A stretch of DNA of 64,000 nt, taken from contig NC_068911.1 of assembly GCF_023091745.1 (NCBI RefSeq), forward strand, positions 159,760,004 through 159,824,003, given 5' to 3'. Source of the stretch: Budorcas taxicolor. Its lineage: Eukaryota; Chordata; Mammalia; Artiodactyla; Bovidae. Under the pieces are notes generated by a model. The model was not told the origin of the DNA and did no database searches. It saw nothing but the letters and a program-made list of their open reading frames with translations. Positions 32,347-43,553 of this stretch are shown piece after piece (positions within the stretch are counted from its first letter, which is position 1; every line of letters begins with the position of its first letter). The position numbers were made by a program, and so were the translations under genes.

Positions 32347-33491
32347 TAAACCATTGTCTCTTTGGAATCTCATGATATGGACCCAGTCTTATCTTTACAT
32401 GAAGCATCCTAGTTCATGTATGTCTGCCTCTCAGAGACATCTGTGGGCTGCAGAAGGGCACCAAAGCAGCCTTATTTTTAGGGTGTGGTGGAGATTTGTC
32501 TCTGTCCTGAGCACTGATTCCCGCATAGGCAGCAGGTATAGCACCCAACAGGGTAAGAGACATTTCCCACCAGGAGGAGCTAAGATGAGAGGGGTTAAAT
32601 TTTGACTTCTCATGACTCTGAGCTTATGAAATACTTCCCTATCATTTAATAAAACATTGGTCCTCAAAACTGCCCCTAAGGCTATGGTTTCTGGTTGGTT
32701 ATTTTTTTTTCATGAAGAAAATGAGGCCCAGAGGGGTAACTTTCTTAGGCATTTCATAAGGTGATGGGGGTTATTCGCGGGTCACTCTGACTCTGCTGCA
32801 CTGTACACTCCAGGAGGGCAGAGACGTCCTGTCCATCCTGTGGGGGCATTTGAGGACTTCTGTGGGCTTGAATTTTGGAAGCCCCACCCCGAACTCCATA
32901 TCATCTCAAATGTGTTCAAACATGTGATATCCCAGCCGTATTATATTAGTACATTTTTAAGTAAATGGCTGTAAATATATATATATATATATCATATTTA
33001 TGAGTTGAGATATTAAATGATCGATATGGTACATTTCATAGGCGTTTAATAAAATATTTATTACTGTTCAGTTTTATAGGGTTCCCCCCCCCCCACTTAG
33101 GGAGCCAATTAATTATTTTGAGATCTCAGACATTTTCACAAGCTTAGTCCCTGAGCACTGGTCCCACAGAGGATAAAGCCATCCCCGTGCTCTTATACTT
33201 TTCTGCTCTGGGAAGGTGCTTAATAAATATTTATTGGATGAATGACCGACCACCTAGTGACAGAATGAAGGAATGAACAAATGGGTGACTAGTAAATGGT
33301 AAAGTTTGATATTAAAGCCCACAGAAGCCCTGGATGGCCTATTTCTTCTACATAGCCTTCCTGGTGGACACCCCCAAACTGCATTCAAAACCCAGTCCTT
33401 GTCTTTCTCTCATTGTTCTTTTTCAAGCCGATTTTCTAACCTATTACAGCTAAGGCACACAGAAGAGACTACAGGTTATTTGCATTTTGGT
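32347..33491. other. Intron sequence with MIR, L2 tail and (AT)n
   Basis: 32695-32800 is a reversed MIR ('atgaagaaaatgaggcccagaggggtaac'). (AT)n lies at 32974-32993. 33160-33290 is an L2 3' end ('ggtgcttaataaatatttattggatgaatgacc'). A C-run sits at 33086-33096. Confidence 0.55.
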
Positions 33492-33502
33492 AGTTCTTAT
33501 GA

Positions 33503-33729
33503 GGGCTTCCCTGGTGGCTCAGTGGTAAAGAATCTGCCTGCCAATGGAGGAGACTCAGGTTTGATCCCTGAGTTGAGAAGATCCCCTGGAGGAAGAAAGA
33601 GCAACCCACTCCAGTATTCTTGCCCGGAAAATCTCATGGACAGAGGAGTTTGGCCGGCTACGGTCCATGAATTCACAAGAGTTGGACACAACTTAATGAC
33701 TGCTACTTAATGACTACACAAACTCACAG
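33503..33729 (+). mobile_element. Bov-tA SINE with perfect 11-bp target duplication
   Basis: Sense Bov-tA from gggcttccctggtggctcag. AGTTCTTATGA flanks it at 33492-33502 and 33730-33740. Confidence 0.93.
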
Positions 33730-34418
33730 AGTTCTTATGAAGGAGTAACCACCTTAGGGTGATAATCAGTTCTCTGTTTAATTGCCCTAGTTTTATTTGC
33801 TTTGCCTTAAAGTATGGGATAAATGGTGGCTGTTCAGTCAGTTCAGTTCAGTCTCTCAGTTGTGTCCGACTCTTTGCGACCCCATGAATCGCAGCACGCC
33901 AGGCTTCCCTGTCCATCACCAACTCCCGGAGTTCACTCAGACTCGTGTCCATCGAGTCAATGATGCCATCCAGCCAGCTCATCCTATGTCATCCCCTTCT
34001 CCTCCTGCCCCCAATCCCTCCCAGCATCAGAGTCTTTTCCAATGAGTCAACTCTTCGCATGAGGTGGCCAAAGTACTGGAGTTTCAGCTTCAACATCATT
34101 CCTTCCAAAGAAATCCCAGGGCTGATCTCCTTCAGAATGGACTGGTTGGATCTCCTTGCAGTCCAAGGGATTCTCAAGAGTCTTCTACAACACTGCAGTT
34201 CAAAAACATCAATTCTTTGGCACTCAGCTTTCTTCACAGTCCAACTCTCACATCCATACATGACCACAGGAAAAACCATAGCCTTGACTAGACGGACCTT
34301 TGTTGGCAAAGTAATGTCTCTGCTTTTGAATATGCTGTCTAGGTTGGTCATAACTTTTCTTCCAAGGAGTAAGCGTCTTTTAATTTCATGGCTGCAGTCA
34401 CCATCTGGAGTGATTTTG

Positions 34419-34692
34419 CTGCTGCTGCTGCTAAGTCGTTTCAGTCATGTCTGACTCTGTGTGACCCCAGAGACGGCAGCCCGTCAGGCTCCCCCATCTC
34501 TGGGATTCTCCAGGCAAGAACACTGGAGTGGGTTGCCATTTCCTTCTCCAATGCATGAAAGTGAAAAGTGAAAGTTAAGTCTCTCAGTCGTGTCCAACTC
34601 CTAGCGACCCCATGCACTGCAGCCTACCAGGCTCCTCCATCCATGGGATTTTCCAGGCAAGAGTACTGGAGTGGGTTGCCATTGCCCTCTCC
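34419..34692 (-). mobile_element. BovA2 SINE inserted in BovB
   Basis: Complete antisense dimer, from the (GCT)n tail at 34419 through 'gacggcagcccgtcaggctc' and 'gcatgaaagtgaaaagtgaaag' to 'gttgccattgccctctcc'. Confidence 0.92.
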
Positions 34693-34890
34693 ATCCATGG
34701 TACTCAGCAGAATCCTAACTGGGTATCCAAAAAGAGTAAAAGAAACAGTATATCTGGGACTCAAAGTCTAGGTACTAGGCTTGTACTCAACGTTCTCTTC
34801 AGGCAGCATAGAGAATACCTGAAGTTCTTGCTCCTTCTAAGAAAACAGACTCAATTCATGTTAGAAAAGTGTCACTAGAGGCAGGAATAA
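34693..34890. other. Non-BovB passenger sequence next to the BovA2
   Basis: About 197 bp (from 'atccatggtactcagcagaatcc' to 'gtcactagaggcaggaat') belong neither to BovB nor to BovA2, yet BovB resumes right after. No repeat family or coding match recognised. Confidence 0.75.
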
Positions 34891-35194
34891 AAATGAAGTC
34901 TGACACTGTTTCCACTGTTTCCCCATCTATTTCCCATGAAGTGATGGGACCAGATGCCATGATCTTCGTTTTCTGAATGTTGAGCTTTAAGCCAACTTTT
35001 TACTCTCCACTTTCACTTTCATCAAGAGGCTTTTTAGCTCCTCTTCACTTTCTGCCATAAGGGTGGTGTCATCTGCATATCTGAGGTTATTGATATTTCT
35101 TCCGGCAATCTTGATTCCAGCTTGTGCTTCTTCCAGCCCAGCGTTTCTCATGATGGACCCTGCATATAAATTAAATAAGCAGGGTGGTGGCTGT

Positions 35195-35543
35195 TATTAA
35201 TATTCAAATATTCATTTTTGGACAGAACTAAAGAAGTGTTTTTGCCTGTCTTTTTTGTTTTGTTTAGAATTCTAAGTGTCAGCCCTCAAGTGTTTCTCAT
35301 GTGACATCTGTGTTTTCAGGAGATATGACTTTTTTTAAATCTAAAAGTGAATCTTTGTGGTTTCTCTTCAGAGCTCTTGGATTTGGATTTGGTAACTATT
35401 GAACATGATAGAAAGCTAGAGAGTTCCCTTCTTAGGCAGGAAAGAAATACAAAGGGAACCATGAGAGGGGAGGGAAAGATGAAGACTGTGTAAAGGACAG
35501 AGCCATGCCTTCCTTCCTCAGCCCTGAGTTCACCTCTACATGC
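35195..35543. other. Unassigned intron sequence
   Basis: No repeat or gene recognised. Confidence 0.4.
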
Positions 35544-35758
35544 TAGATTGCTTCAGTCGTGTGTGACTCTTTGCGACCCCATGGACTCTAGCCCACCAGG
35601 CTTCTCTGTCCATGGGATTCTCCAGGCAAGAATACTGGAAGAGGGTTGCTATGCCCTCCTCCAGGTGATCTTCCTGACCCAGGGATCAAACCCACATCTC
35701 TTAAGTCTCCTGCATTGGCAGGTGGGTTCTTGACCACTAGCACCACCTGGGAAGCCCT
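35544..35758 (-). mobile_element. Bov-tA SINE
   Basis: Antisense Bov-tA. GTTCACCTCTA (35528) and GTTCACCCCTA (35760) are the probable target duplication. Confidence 0.88.
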
Positions 35759-36800
35759 GGTTCACCCCTAGAGAAGTGGATCCTCACTTTTCTTATGTAA
35801 ATGGATAGCAGGATAGATTGCTCTTCTCAGATCATCCCAAGGTCTTTAGAGGCTGTGATGGATCTCACTGGATGGCTCCAGGACAGACCAGGGCTAAACT
35901 AAAGACCTGCAGTGCCCCTTGATTGGCTGAGTTTGTGGGCCAGAGGTGCAATGATGGAACTTACTCTCCATCCATGGAAAGTCTTTGGCATTGAATCCTT
36001 CAACAGATAGTCACTGGCCACCTGCACCAGGACCACCACCAGGACCAGACAGACTTCTCCCTGGAGTCTCGACCCTCAATCAGGCCCTCGCTTGAGGAAT
36101 AACTTGAAATGACCTTGGTTTTTATAGCTCATTTTTTGGTTGGATTTGGTTGTACGTGCACAAGTGTCCTTGTGTTTTCAAAAGGCTGAAACCTTCTGTT
36201 TATAAAGTTGGAAAGGGAAAGAAAGCCTGTAACATAGAAAATGGAAATGTAAAACTTCAGTTCCTCCACTGCTTTACTTTTTCCGGTTTCTTTCAAAATC
36301 TCTTGATGGACTTGGACTTCAAAATAGAGGAATGCAGAGCCCTTTTGAATTTGTGTTGTCCCCTGGCACTATCCTTCCTCACAGATTCCTGCCTGAACTT
36401 CCAACCTAGGCACTCTCGTGCATGTTCAGTATTTGCTTTTTCCAGTGTGTGTATGTTGTACATATACATATGTGTCCTACACATGGCCATGTATGCACAC
36501 ACACACATATATGTATATATATGTATGCATATGTGAGTATATGATTGTCCTTAAATGATTTGATTGTCCTTAAATGATCTTTCTCTAAACTCATCTAGAC
36601 CATTTAATTTGTGGCAGGAATCCCAAAGTATATTCTCCCCAGAGAAAGAACAAGATTTGCCTGGCATCAATTTAAGAAAATAATTACTGAAGAAAATTGT
36701 GCAAGATGTTTTCTTACACTGGAGATTCTGGTGACATGAAGTGGGTGCCTGCGTGGGGGGACCTCAGGCCTAATTTTGTCTAAAGAAGTTGGGAAGACAG
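35759..36800. other. Unique intron sequence with CA/TA-rich run
   Basis: 36455-36540 is a mixed (CA)(TA)(TG) run plus a duplicated 'tgattgtccttaaatgat' (36541-36578). The 128-codon frame at 36150-36536 has no family resemblance. Confidence 0.45.
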
Positions 36801-37163
36801 TATTTTTTTTCTTTTTTTTTAAAATTGAAGTGTAGTTGATTTACAACATTATGTTAATTACTGCTGTACAGCATAGTGATTCAGTTATATATATGTGTGT
36901 GTATGTGTGTGTATATAATATTCTTTCTCACTATGGTTTATCATAGCATGCTGAATGTAAGTTCTCTGTGCTAGACAGTAGGACCTTGTTGTTTATATAT
37001 AAAGGCTTATATTTGCTAACCCCAGACTCCTTTCTGTCTCTCCCCTAGGCTCTTCCCCCTTGGCAACCAGTCTGTTCTCTGTTGTCCATGATTCTGTTTC
37101 ACTGATAGGCTCATTTGTGTCATATTTTAGATTCCACATATAAGTGATATCATATGATATTTG
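36801..37163 (-). mobile_element. Artiodactyl L1 3' fragment
   Basis: 'attgaagtgtagttgatttacaacattatgttaattactgctgtacagcatagtgattcag' and 'ctgtgctagacagtaggaccttgttg' are antisense L1 3' UTR. An internal TG/TA run at 36886-36917 has expanded. Confidence 0.87.
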
Positions 37164-38399
37164 TCAGGAAGGTAGTGTTTTCATATTCCACTCGGCTTCC
37201 TCATGCTTTGCCATTTACCCAAAACTATCCCCTTTTGAAGACTGGTATTTTCTTTATTTAGAGCAAAGCTCCATTGCCTTGGGAGTATTTTCGAAAACAG
37301 TTCCTAGATATGACCTCTCACTCTCCCTGCCCTGTCCCCTTCACCAGGAACTTTTCCATTATTTTACATTTGAGTTGTTTTCTTTTTAGGAGGCAAGGTA
37401 AATTCGACCAAGAATAAGCAAGTGGAAAAGTTGTAGAGATGGCCATTCTTGGAAAGGCCAGGCCTCGTATTATTACTGCTGTTATTGTCTTTTAAGGAGT
37501 GATAAACAGGGGAGAAGAACCTTGACCTGATTCTTTCGTTGACAAAATCACAGCTGATTTTCTCTCCCTGGTAGCGTGCCTGTGAGCCTTCACATACAGC
37601 TCTAGGGCCAAGAACTATGAGTATTCTGTCCTAGAGTTGTAATCCTGACTGTTTACCCTCCTAGCTGCCCACTCCTGTGCGTCCCCTTTTGCTCACATGA
37701 GCTAGTCAGTAGCATAATGCCCACCTACCCCTGGTGAACTTGAGGCTTTGAAGAGAGGAGACCCACATGCCTCACAGCCTTTCCTCAATCTTGACAGATG
37801 GCGGCCGTGTTTCTCATCCAGGACATCTTTTATGCAGCACTGGGTGTAAAATTTAAGTAAATAGAATTCCGACTCTCCTCTGCTAAACATCCAGAGTTCT
37901 AAGCATACTTAACCGTCAAATGTAAGTCTGAAATTTGGTTTGAAATTAACTGGGCCATTTGCCTGCTGTTGAACCAGGTGGGAGGAAAAAGTCAGTTGAG
38001 GGACAGAGAGTTCTTTTGTGGAAGGTTAACAGCCTACCAACTGCACATTGGGTTATTTGTGCCCAGCTTCAAAGAGAAGCCACAGTGTAACACAGTCATG
38101 TTCTACCCTGCCTGAGCATGGCGGACCGTGTCCTGTGGCCCACTGAGCTGTCCGGGTGAGGACCCCTTGTGTTTGTAAGCTTGCTCTCTGGGGCACCTCC
38201 GGCTCCTCCAGGACACTTATTTCCCTGAGAAGTGGAAGGAAACCCGTCTGCATTGTACATCAGGTTGCTGTCCTGTTACAGGAAGAAGGGGCCTTAGGAG
38301 GGCACCCCCTGGTGCCTGGGCGCTGCTTCTAAGCCACAGCAGGTCCTGTGACCGGCCTGCTGCAGGCATCTGGAGGGACCCCAGTACTGTTCTTGTGAA
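37164..38399. other. Unassigned intron sequence
   Basis: No young repeat. GC rises towards 38300. No gene recognised. Confidence 0.4.
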
Positions 38400-38730
38400 T
38401 TTTTTTTTCTTTTAATTTTATTTTTGACTCTGCTGGGTCTTCATTGCTGCACCGGCTTTCCTCTAGTTGCGGTGAACAGGATCTACTCTCTGGTTGCCGT
38501 GCCCAGGCTTCTCATGGCAGTGACCTCTCTTGCTGCAGAGCATGGGCTCCAGGGCGCACAGGCATCAGCAGTTGCGGCTCCTGGGCTCTCAAGCACAGGC
38601 TCAGTAGTTGTGGTTCTGCGCATGCTCAGCTGCTCCTCAGCATGTGGGATCTTCCTGGATCAGGGATCGAATCCATGTCTCCTGCGTTAGCAGGTGGATT
38701 CTTTACCACTGAGCCACCAGGGAAGCCCCC
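38400..38730 (-). mobile_element. CHR-type SINE
   Basis: Antisense CHR: 'tttgactctgctgggtcttcattgctgc' to 'gattctttaccactgagccaccagggaagccccc'. Flanked by TTCTTGTGAATTTT and TCCTTGTGATTTTC. Confidence 0.88.
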
Positions 38731-40187
38731 ATCCTTGTGATTTTCTTTTTTTTGCTCTTGATGGTATTGCATATGTAAAACTTGTGCTTCATTTATTCTG
38801 CCCCTGTTGTTTAAAGAGACATCATCTTTTTCTAAGAGGCCCCGCACCAATAGTGGCAAGAGGCCGTGTGTTTGGTACGAGATACAGGTTCCTGGCTGTG
38901 ACAAGGCTGTGCCTGACAAATCAGACTGGGGAACCAAGTCACTGCCCTCCTGAGGTTCCTCTCTCCATGGAAAAGGGACCTTTGTGGTCATTTCATGCCG
39001 TGCCTTTGTTTTCAAAATGAGGACCTTGAGGCCCGGTGAGGTGAAGGGCCAGGGCTAGACCTTGCCCTTCTGGTTTCCCAGTTTGGACTTCTCTCGGCCC
39101 TACAGCTCCTCCTCCGTTTTGTTTTGCATTCACTATGGCCTTGCCTTTGTGACCGCCGCCTCTTTTTCTCTGTAAACATTAATATGAAATATCAGCCTTG
39201 CCTGCCACCACCACCACCCCCCACCCCCCGACCCACCGTGTGTCCAAAATAGCTGCCGGAATCATGAGAATGTTAGGTCTTCAGATGTTTATAATCCGAA
39301 AGAATCCCTTCTGGTTTTTTTTTAATAATAAAACTACTTGGATGTCGGTATTTTATGTTGGAAAGGCAAGCCAAGTTCACAATGCAGCAATTACAATGCA
39401 ATGCATTATGTATAATTTGTAGCGCGCCCCAGGAGCAACGGTAAACCGTGAAATGCCATCCCAGCCCCACAGCATAATTAGCAGGATCAAACGCTGCCCA
39501 AAGAGGAGCACAATGGTTGTCGTCCGAGGTCCACCAAAGTAAGGGAAAATTCCGATAAAAGCAGTACACCCCAAAGTATATAAAAAGCAGCCCCTGTATC
39601 AGGCTGCAAATATGTCAAGAACCTTCACTGCTAATTGAGGAAGCCTTTTGAGGTTTAACAGCTCATAAATTCGCGCTGGGAATGCCCCATTGTTCTGGGG
39701 TTATAAGTCTTGTCTTTGAAATTTAGCAGTTGTACTTTTATATTGCATTCCTCCAAGAGCCCCGTTGTAAACATGAGGAGTTTGCATTTTAACATAAATT
39801 TGAACAATGTGGTCTGAAAAGAGCTCACCACATCAAAGGGAGGCTGTTTGGGCATGTTTCATAAATTCTTTTTGCTATAGTATTTAAAGCTACAAATGAC
39901 TCATGGAAGTATGTTTCATTTAGATCAGTCATACTAGTATAGCTTTTAACGCCCTTGTTTTTTCTTCCCTGTGTCAGAAAACAAGTCTACAAGCCTTTGA
40001 CAAAATCAGTTGTCCTTAATCTAGAATCTTCACATCCATAGAGACAGCTCTGGAAATGTTGTTCCACTTGGTCTAAATAGCAATAAATTTTGTGCATTTT
40101 CATATTCTTTTTTTTTTAACTCAAAAATCTCCCCCTTATGAACTCTCAATTTTTTCTTTTATACACATGACAATTACAGTCTGTAGT
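38731..40187. other. Repeat-free intron block including a candidate enhancer
   Basis: 39290-39900 keeps CpG dinucleotides in an AT-rich context and carries TAATTA (39475-39480), CTAATTG (39631-39637), ACAATGG (39510-39516) and TATATAAAAAG (39577-39587). The remainder is unassigned. Confidence 0.45.
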
Positions 40188-40227
40188 CCATGGAGTCACA
40201 AAGAGTCGGACATGACTGAGCAATAGG

Positions 40228-40424
40228 CTTCCCTGTTGGCTCAGATGGTAAAGAATCTGCCTGCAGTGCAGGAGACCTGGGTTGGGAAGATCCCTTGGAG
40301 AAGGGAATGGCAACCCATTCCAGTATTCTTGCCTGAAAAATTCCATGGATAGAGGAGCCTGGAGGGCTACAGCCCATGGGGCACAGAGAATCGGACACGA
40401 CTGAACGACTAATACACACCCCTG
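40228..40424 (+). mobile_element. Bov-tA SINE after a BovA tail remnant
   Basis: A 39-bp BovA tail (40188-40226, 'gtccatggagtcacaaagagtcggacatgactgagcaata') directly precedes a sense Bov-tA starting ggcttccctgttggctcag. Confidence 0.88.
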
Positions 40425-40434
40425 TGTCCTCATA

Positions 40435-40498
40435 GTCCTCCAGCTTTAAAAGAGAACCCACAATCACAGTCCCCCAGCTTTAAAAAAGAACCCACAAT
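40435..40498. repeat. 34-bp tandem duplication
   Basis: CAGCTTTAAAAGAGAACCCA (40441) recurs as CAGCTTTAAAAAAGAACCCA (40475), period 34 bp, then a poly(T). Confidence 0.9.
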
Positions 40499-42195
40499 TT
40501 TTTTTTTTTTTTGCTGAGCTACCAGCTAATGTGAAGAGGGATGTGGGTGGTGGTTTCTGAAGCAGCGTGGTTGGGGGGAGCGTGGGGACCACTGCTCTTT
40601 GGTTTGGCCCCTGGGGATCTCGACCTCGGGAAGTCAACACACCACGCTCAAGCCTCAGTCTCGATGTAAAATGAGGACAGTGGTTAAACTCCTCCGCATC
40701 TTCCTCCCTCCCGTTCCTGCTGGTTCCTTTATTTATTCATCCCGGAGGGGAGAATATGAACACAAAGCTTCAGTGCTCACCCTACAAAGCTCACCGCCTT
40801 AGGGTGCACTAGACTGAGACCCCCAGAATCCTGTAATTTGCTAGAAACTGCTAACCGTGGCATTGTGTGCTTTGGAGAAAGGGGACGTGATCCTGCGCGA
40901 GCGCAGAGCAAAGTGGGGTACGGCCACTTGCCTGAGAGCTGGGGGAGTTGGAGAACATCCCTGGGAGTCGGTGCTGAGGGAGAGCAGGCTTACTGGACTG
41001 GCTACAGAGCTTGATCTTTGTTCTTGGATGAAAGGAAACTCCCAGAGGGCTTTAGACCAAGGATAAAGTTGATGAGATGCATGTTTTTGGAAAGCGTTCC
41101 AGCTCCCCTGTGGAGGATAGCTGGTTGGAAGACCAGAGCGCGGGCACCGTCTCAGGGCTCAGGCACCACCCAGGCTCCCGAAGCAGGTGACTTAGGCAGG
41201 GCTGGTGACAGGGTGAGTCAGAGGAATGTTCAGGTGACAATGACAGGATTTGGTGATGGGCTGAAGGGGGCAGGTGGGTGAGGGGCAACTTCCAGGACAA
41301 CTGGGGTCTGAGCATGTGTGACTAACTGAGTGGATGGCAGGAACATTCCCGGGGTGGGGCAGCTTGCAGAAAGTCATCCATGTAATAGCAGAAGACCCTG
41401 ACCCCTCCAATGCTTTGCGCCAGGCGCTGGCATCCTTTACTCCCTTCCATTTAGAGCACATCTCTAGGTAGGTTTCTGCATTACACAGACAAGAAAACTG
41501 AGGGGCAAGGAGGAAAGTGACTTCTCCGAGGGCCCAGAGGAAGGGGCAGAGCAAGTATTCAAAGGCAGCTCTGTCTGGCACCAGAGCACATGCCCTTCCA
41601 CCAGAGCCGGGTGCCGGAGGGCCCTCTTATAAACTCCGATGTCCACTCCAGACTTGAAAGGGGGGTTGGATTCTTCAGGATGAAATGGCCGAAAGAGAAA
41701 ACAATGAAGCCTGGTGACAAGACCAGAGGCCCGAGAAACGCAGCATCTGATTCTTCCCCCCCTTAGCTGCGCAAAGCAGGAGACCCAGTCACCCTCTCTG
41801 GGCGTCAGTTTCCCAGCTCTGAAATGCAGACAGAATGCCGCTATCCCAGGTCCTCCTCAATCTCACTCTGAAAATCCATAATTTTAAGATGTGCTGGCTG
41901 CGTCTCACATAAAATCTCCTTTCCACCTGTGACACAGTCTTCAAAGCTTCTTTCTTAAAACTATAGGTAGGCCCTTCAGTACTCGCCTTTTCTCTGGTCA
42001 CGGCACACACTTAGATATTCCCAAAGATGCTCAAGAGAGCAACATTTTCCTCCCCACTTACTTAAAATCATGTTATCCAAAATAAGCTTCACTTCCTAAC
42101 TTGGAATTTAAAGTTCAAAAAATTTCGTACTGAGGTCTCCCTTTCTGTTCATAAGTTTGCTTTTACTATAAATTGTTTGACAGACACGTAAGATG
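40499..42195. other. Intron sequence with old L2 and MIR
   Basis: 40880-41340 follows reversed L2 ('atgacaggatttggtgatgggctgaagggggc', 'gggcaacttccagg', 'ctaactgagtggatggcagg'). 41440-41620 is a reversed MIR and 41760-41870 a sense MIR. No CpG island and no gene. Confidence 0.55.
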
Positions 42196-42316
42196 AAGGT
42201 AAGGAAATGGCACTCCAGTATTCTTGCCTGGAGAATCCCATGGACAGGAGAGCCTAATGAGCTACAGTCCATAGGATCGAACAGAGCCAGACACGACTGA
42301 AGCAACTTGGCACAGC
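42196..42316 (+). mobile_element. BovA fragment
   Basis: 'ggaaatggcactccagtattcttgcctggagaatcccatggacagg' to 'cagacacgactgaagcaacttgg'; no tRNA head. Confidence 0.85.
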
Positions 42317-43373
42317 AGGAATTAGCTATTTTTGTTACTGAGTCTCCATAGCACAGGCCATATCAGAATCGTTTCTGAACAATTCTAGGTTAGTTAGAGG
42401 CAGGCTATTTCAAAGGTGTGCCCATAGTCTGAGAAAGCCCCTGGCTCCTCCTCAGACTGGGAGGGCTTGTTTATTGGAGGCATTTCAGTCGCAAGGCATG
42501 TCTGTTATCACACATACTCGTGCCCACACGCAAGCATGCACACACACATACACGCTCTTTCTTTAATGGATCAGAACTTGGTATGGGTGGGGCGAGTTAG
42601 TCAGACCTAACAGAACACAAAAAACAGCAGTGCAGCTCAGGTTAAATACCGTCAAACACAAAAAAACAAGCAAGATTTTAAGATGGCGGTCCTGCCTCTG
42701 GGGTAGTTTATCGCGTCATGGAAGTTCACCACCGTCCCAGTTCGGGGCCAGCTCTGACCCAGAGGAAGCATTTCTCAGCTCCTGGTGCAGAGAGCAAGGC
42801 TCACGCCTGTTCGTGTTTGTGCACAAGCCCGTCCCTGCCACTTGGCTCACAGACCTTGTCCACTCTGAAGATTCATGTGGGTCATCCTCACCTCTCCGGT
42901 TATCTAGGCCTATGCCAAGGAGCCCTCCCTGGTTTTCTAACCCACCAACCATTCAGAAATCATGGGGCTTGGACTGGTGACACGGATGTTGTTCCTCTTC
43001 CAGTTACTTTTCCTCTCAGCCCCTGCCCTTTTTTAACCCAGCAAGTGCATCTGCCAAGGCCCTTGCATTGCTGTTTCCTCGTGGGCTTGGGCTGGTGAGT
43101 CTCTCGATGCCCAACCCACCCCACCCTGCCAGCCAGGCCCTTTGAGACCAGCTGTGATGCACTTCTCATTGCAGGCTTTTCCCTGAATGGCTTGTCTTCC
43201 TCTGTTTCCACCTGCAAGAGAAGCTGGCCTGCAGCTTCCAGGTCTTGTGAGAGCTTTGAACCACAGTGTTCTCCTTGACTGCTCAGCATCTTGGGGACCG
43301 TTTCCTAGGTCAGGGATCATTTCTGTAATTGTGCATTGATACTGATGTCTCTTGATGTGTAGTTACACACTTC
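42317..43373. other. Unassigned intron sequence
   Basis: CA-rich run at 42510-42556. The rest is GC-richer with open frames on both strands (42630-43320) lacking family resemblance. Confidence 0.4.
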
Positions 43374-43553
43374 AGTCAGTTCAGTTCAGTCGCTCAGTCG
43401 TGTCCAACTCTTTGCGACCCCATGAATCACAGCATGCCAGGCCTCTCTGTCCATCACCAACTCCCAGAGTTCACCCAAACATGTGCATCGAGTCGGTGAT
43501 GCCATCCAGCCATCTCATCCTCTGTCATCCCCTTCTCCTCCGGCCCCCACCCC
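43374..43553 (-). mobile_element. BovB 3' tail
   Basis: Antisense last 180 bp of BovB from 'cagtcagttcagttcagtcgctc'. TGTAGTTACA (43359) and TGTAGTTAAA (43560) mark the target duplication. Confidence 0.9.

Larger units (their letters stand above)
33834..35184 (-). mobile_element. BovB LINE, 5'-truncated, split by BovA2 plus foreign sequence
   Basis: Two collinear BovB pieces: 33834-34418 (3' end and reverse-transcriptase C-terminal codons) and about 34891-35184. The second piece includes the YADD active-site codons, antisense at 35068-35079. GGTGGCTGTT at about 33825-33834 and 35186-35194 marks the target site of the whole unit. The coding frame is broken by the insert and by a small deletion (ttttactctcc) near 34998. 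Confidence 0.9.

Noticed and set aside
33503..33580. tRNA-Glu-like sequences at the heads of SINEs
   Set aside because: They have degenerate arms, no discriminator context and SINE bodies attached, so they are Bov-tA or CHR heads and not tRNA genes.
33989..34351. Possible functional reverse transcriptase gene
   Set aside because: It is the C-terminal remnant of a BovB interrupted by another insertion; no BovB copy here is full length.
40540..41200. Possible CpG island or promoter
   Set aside because: CpGs are scattered and the block reads partly as old L2; there is no exon or start nearby.
42630..43320. Open frames of 95-126 codons on both strands
   Set aside because: The region is GC-rich, which lengthens random frames; opposite strands are open together and no domain is recognisable.
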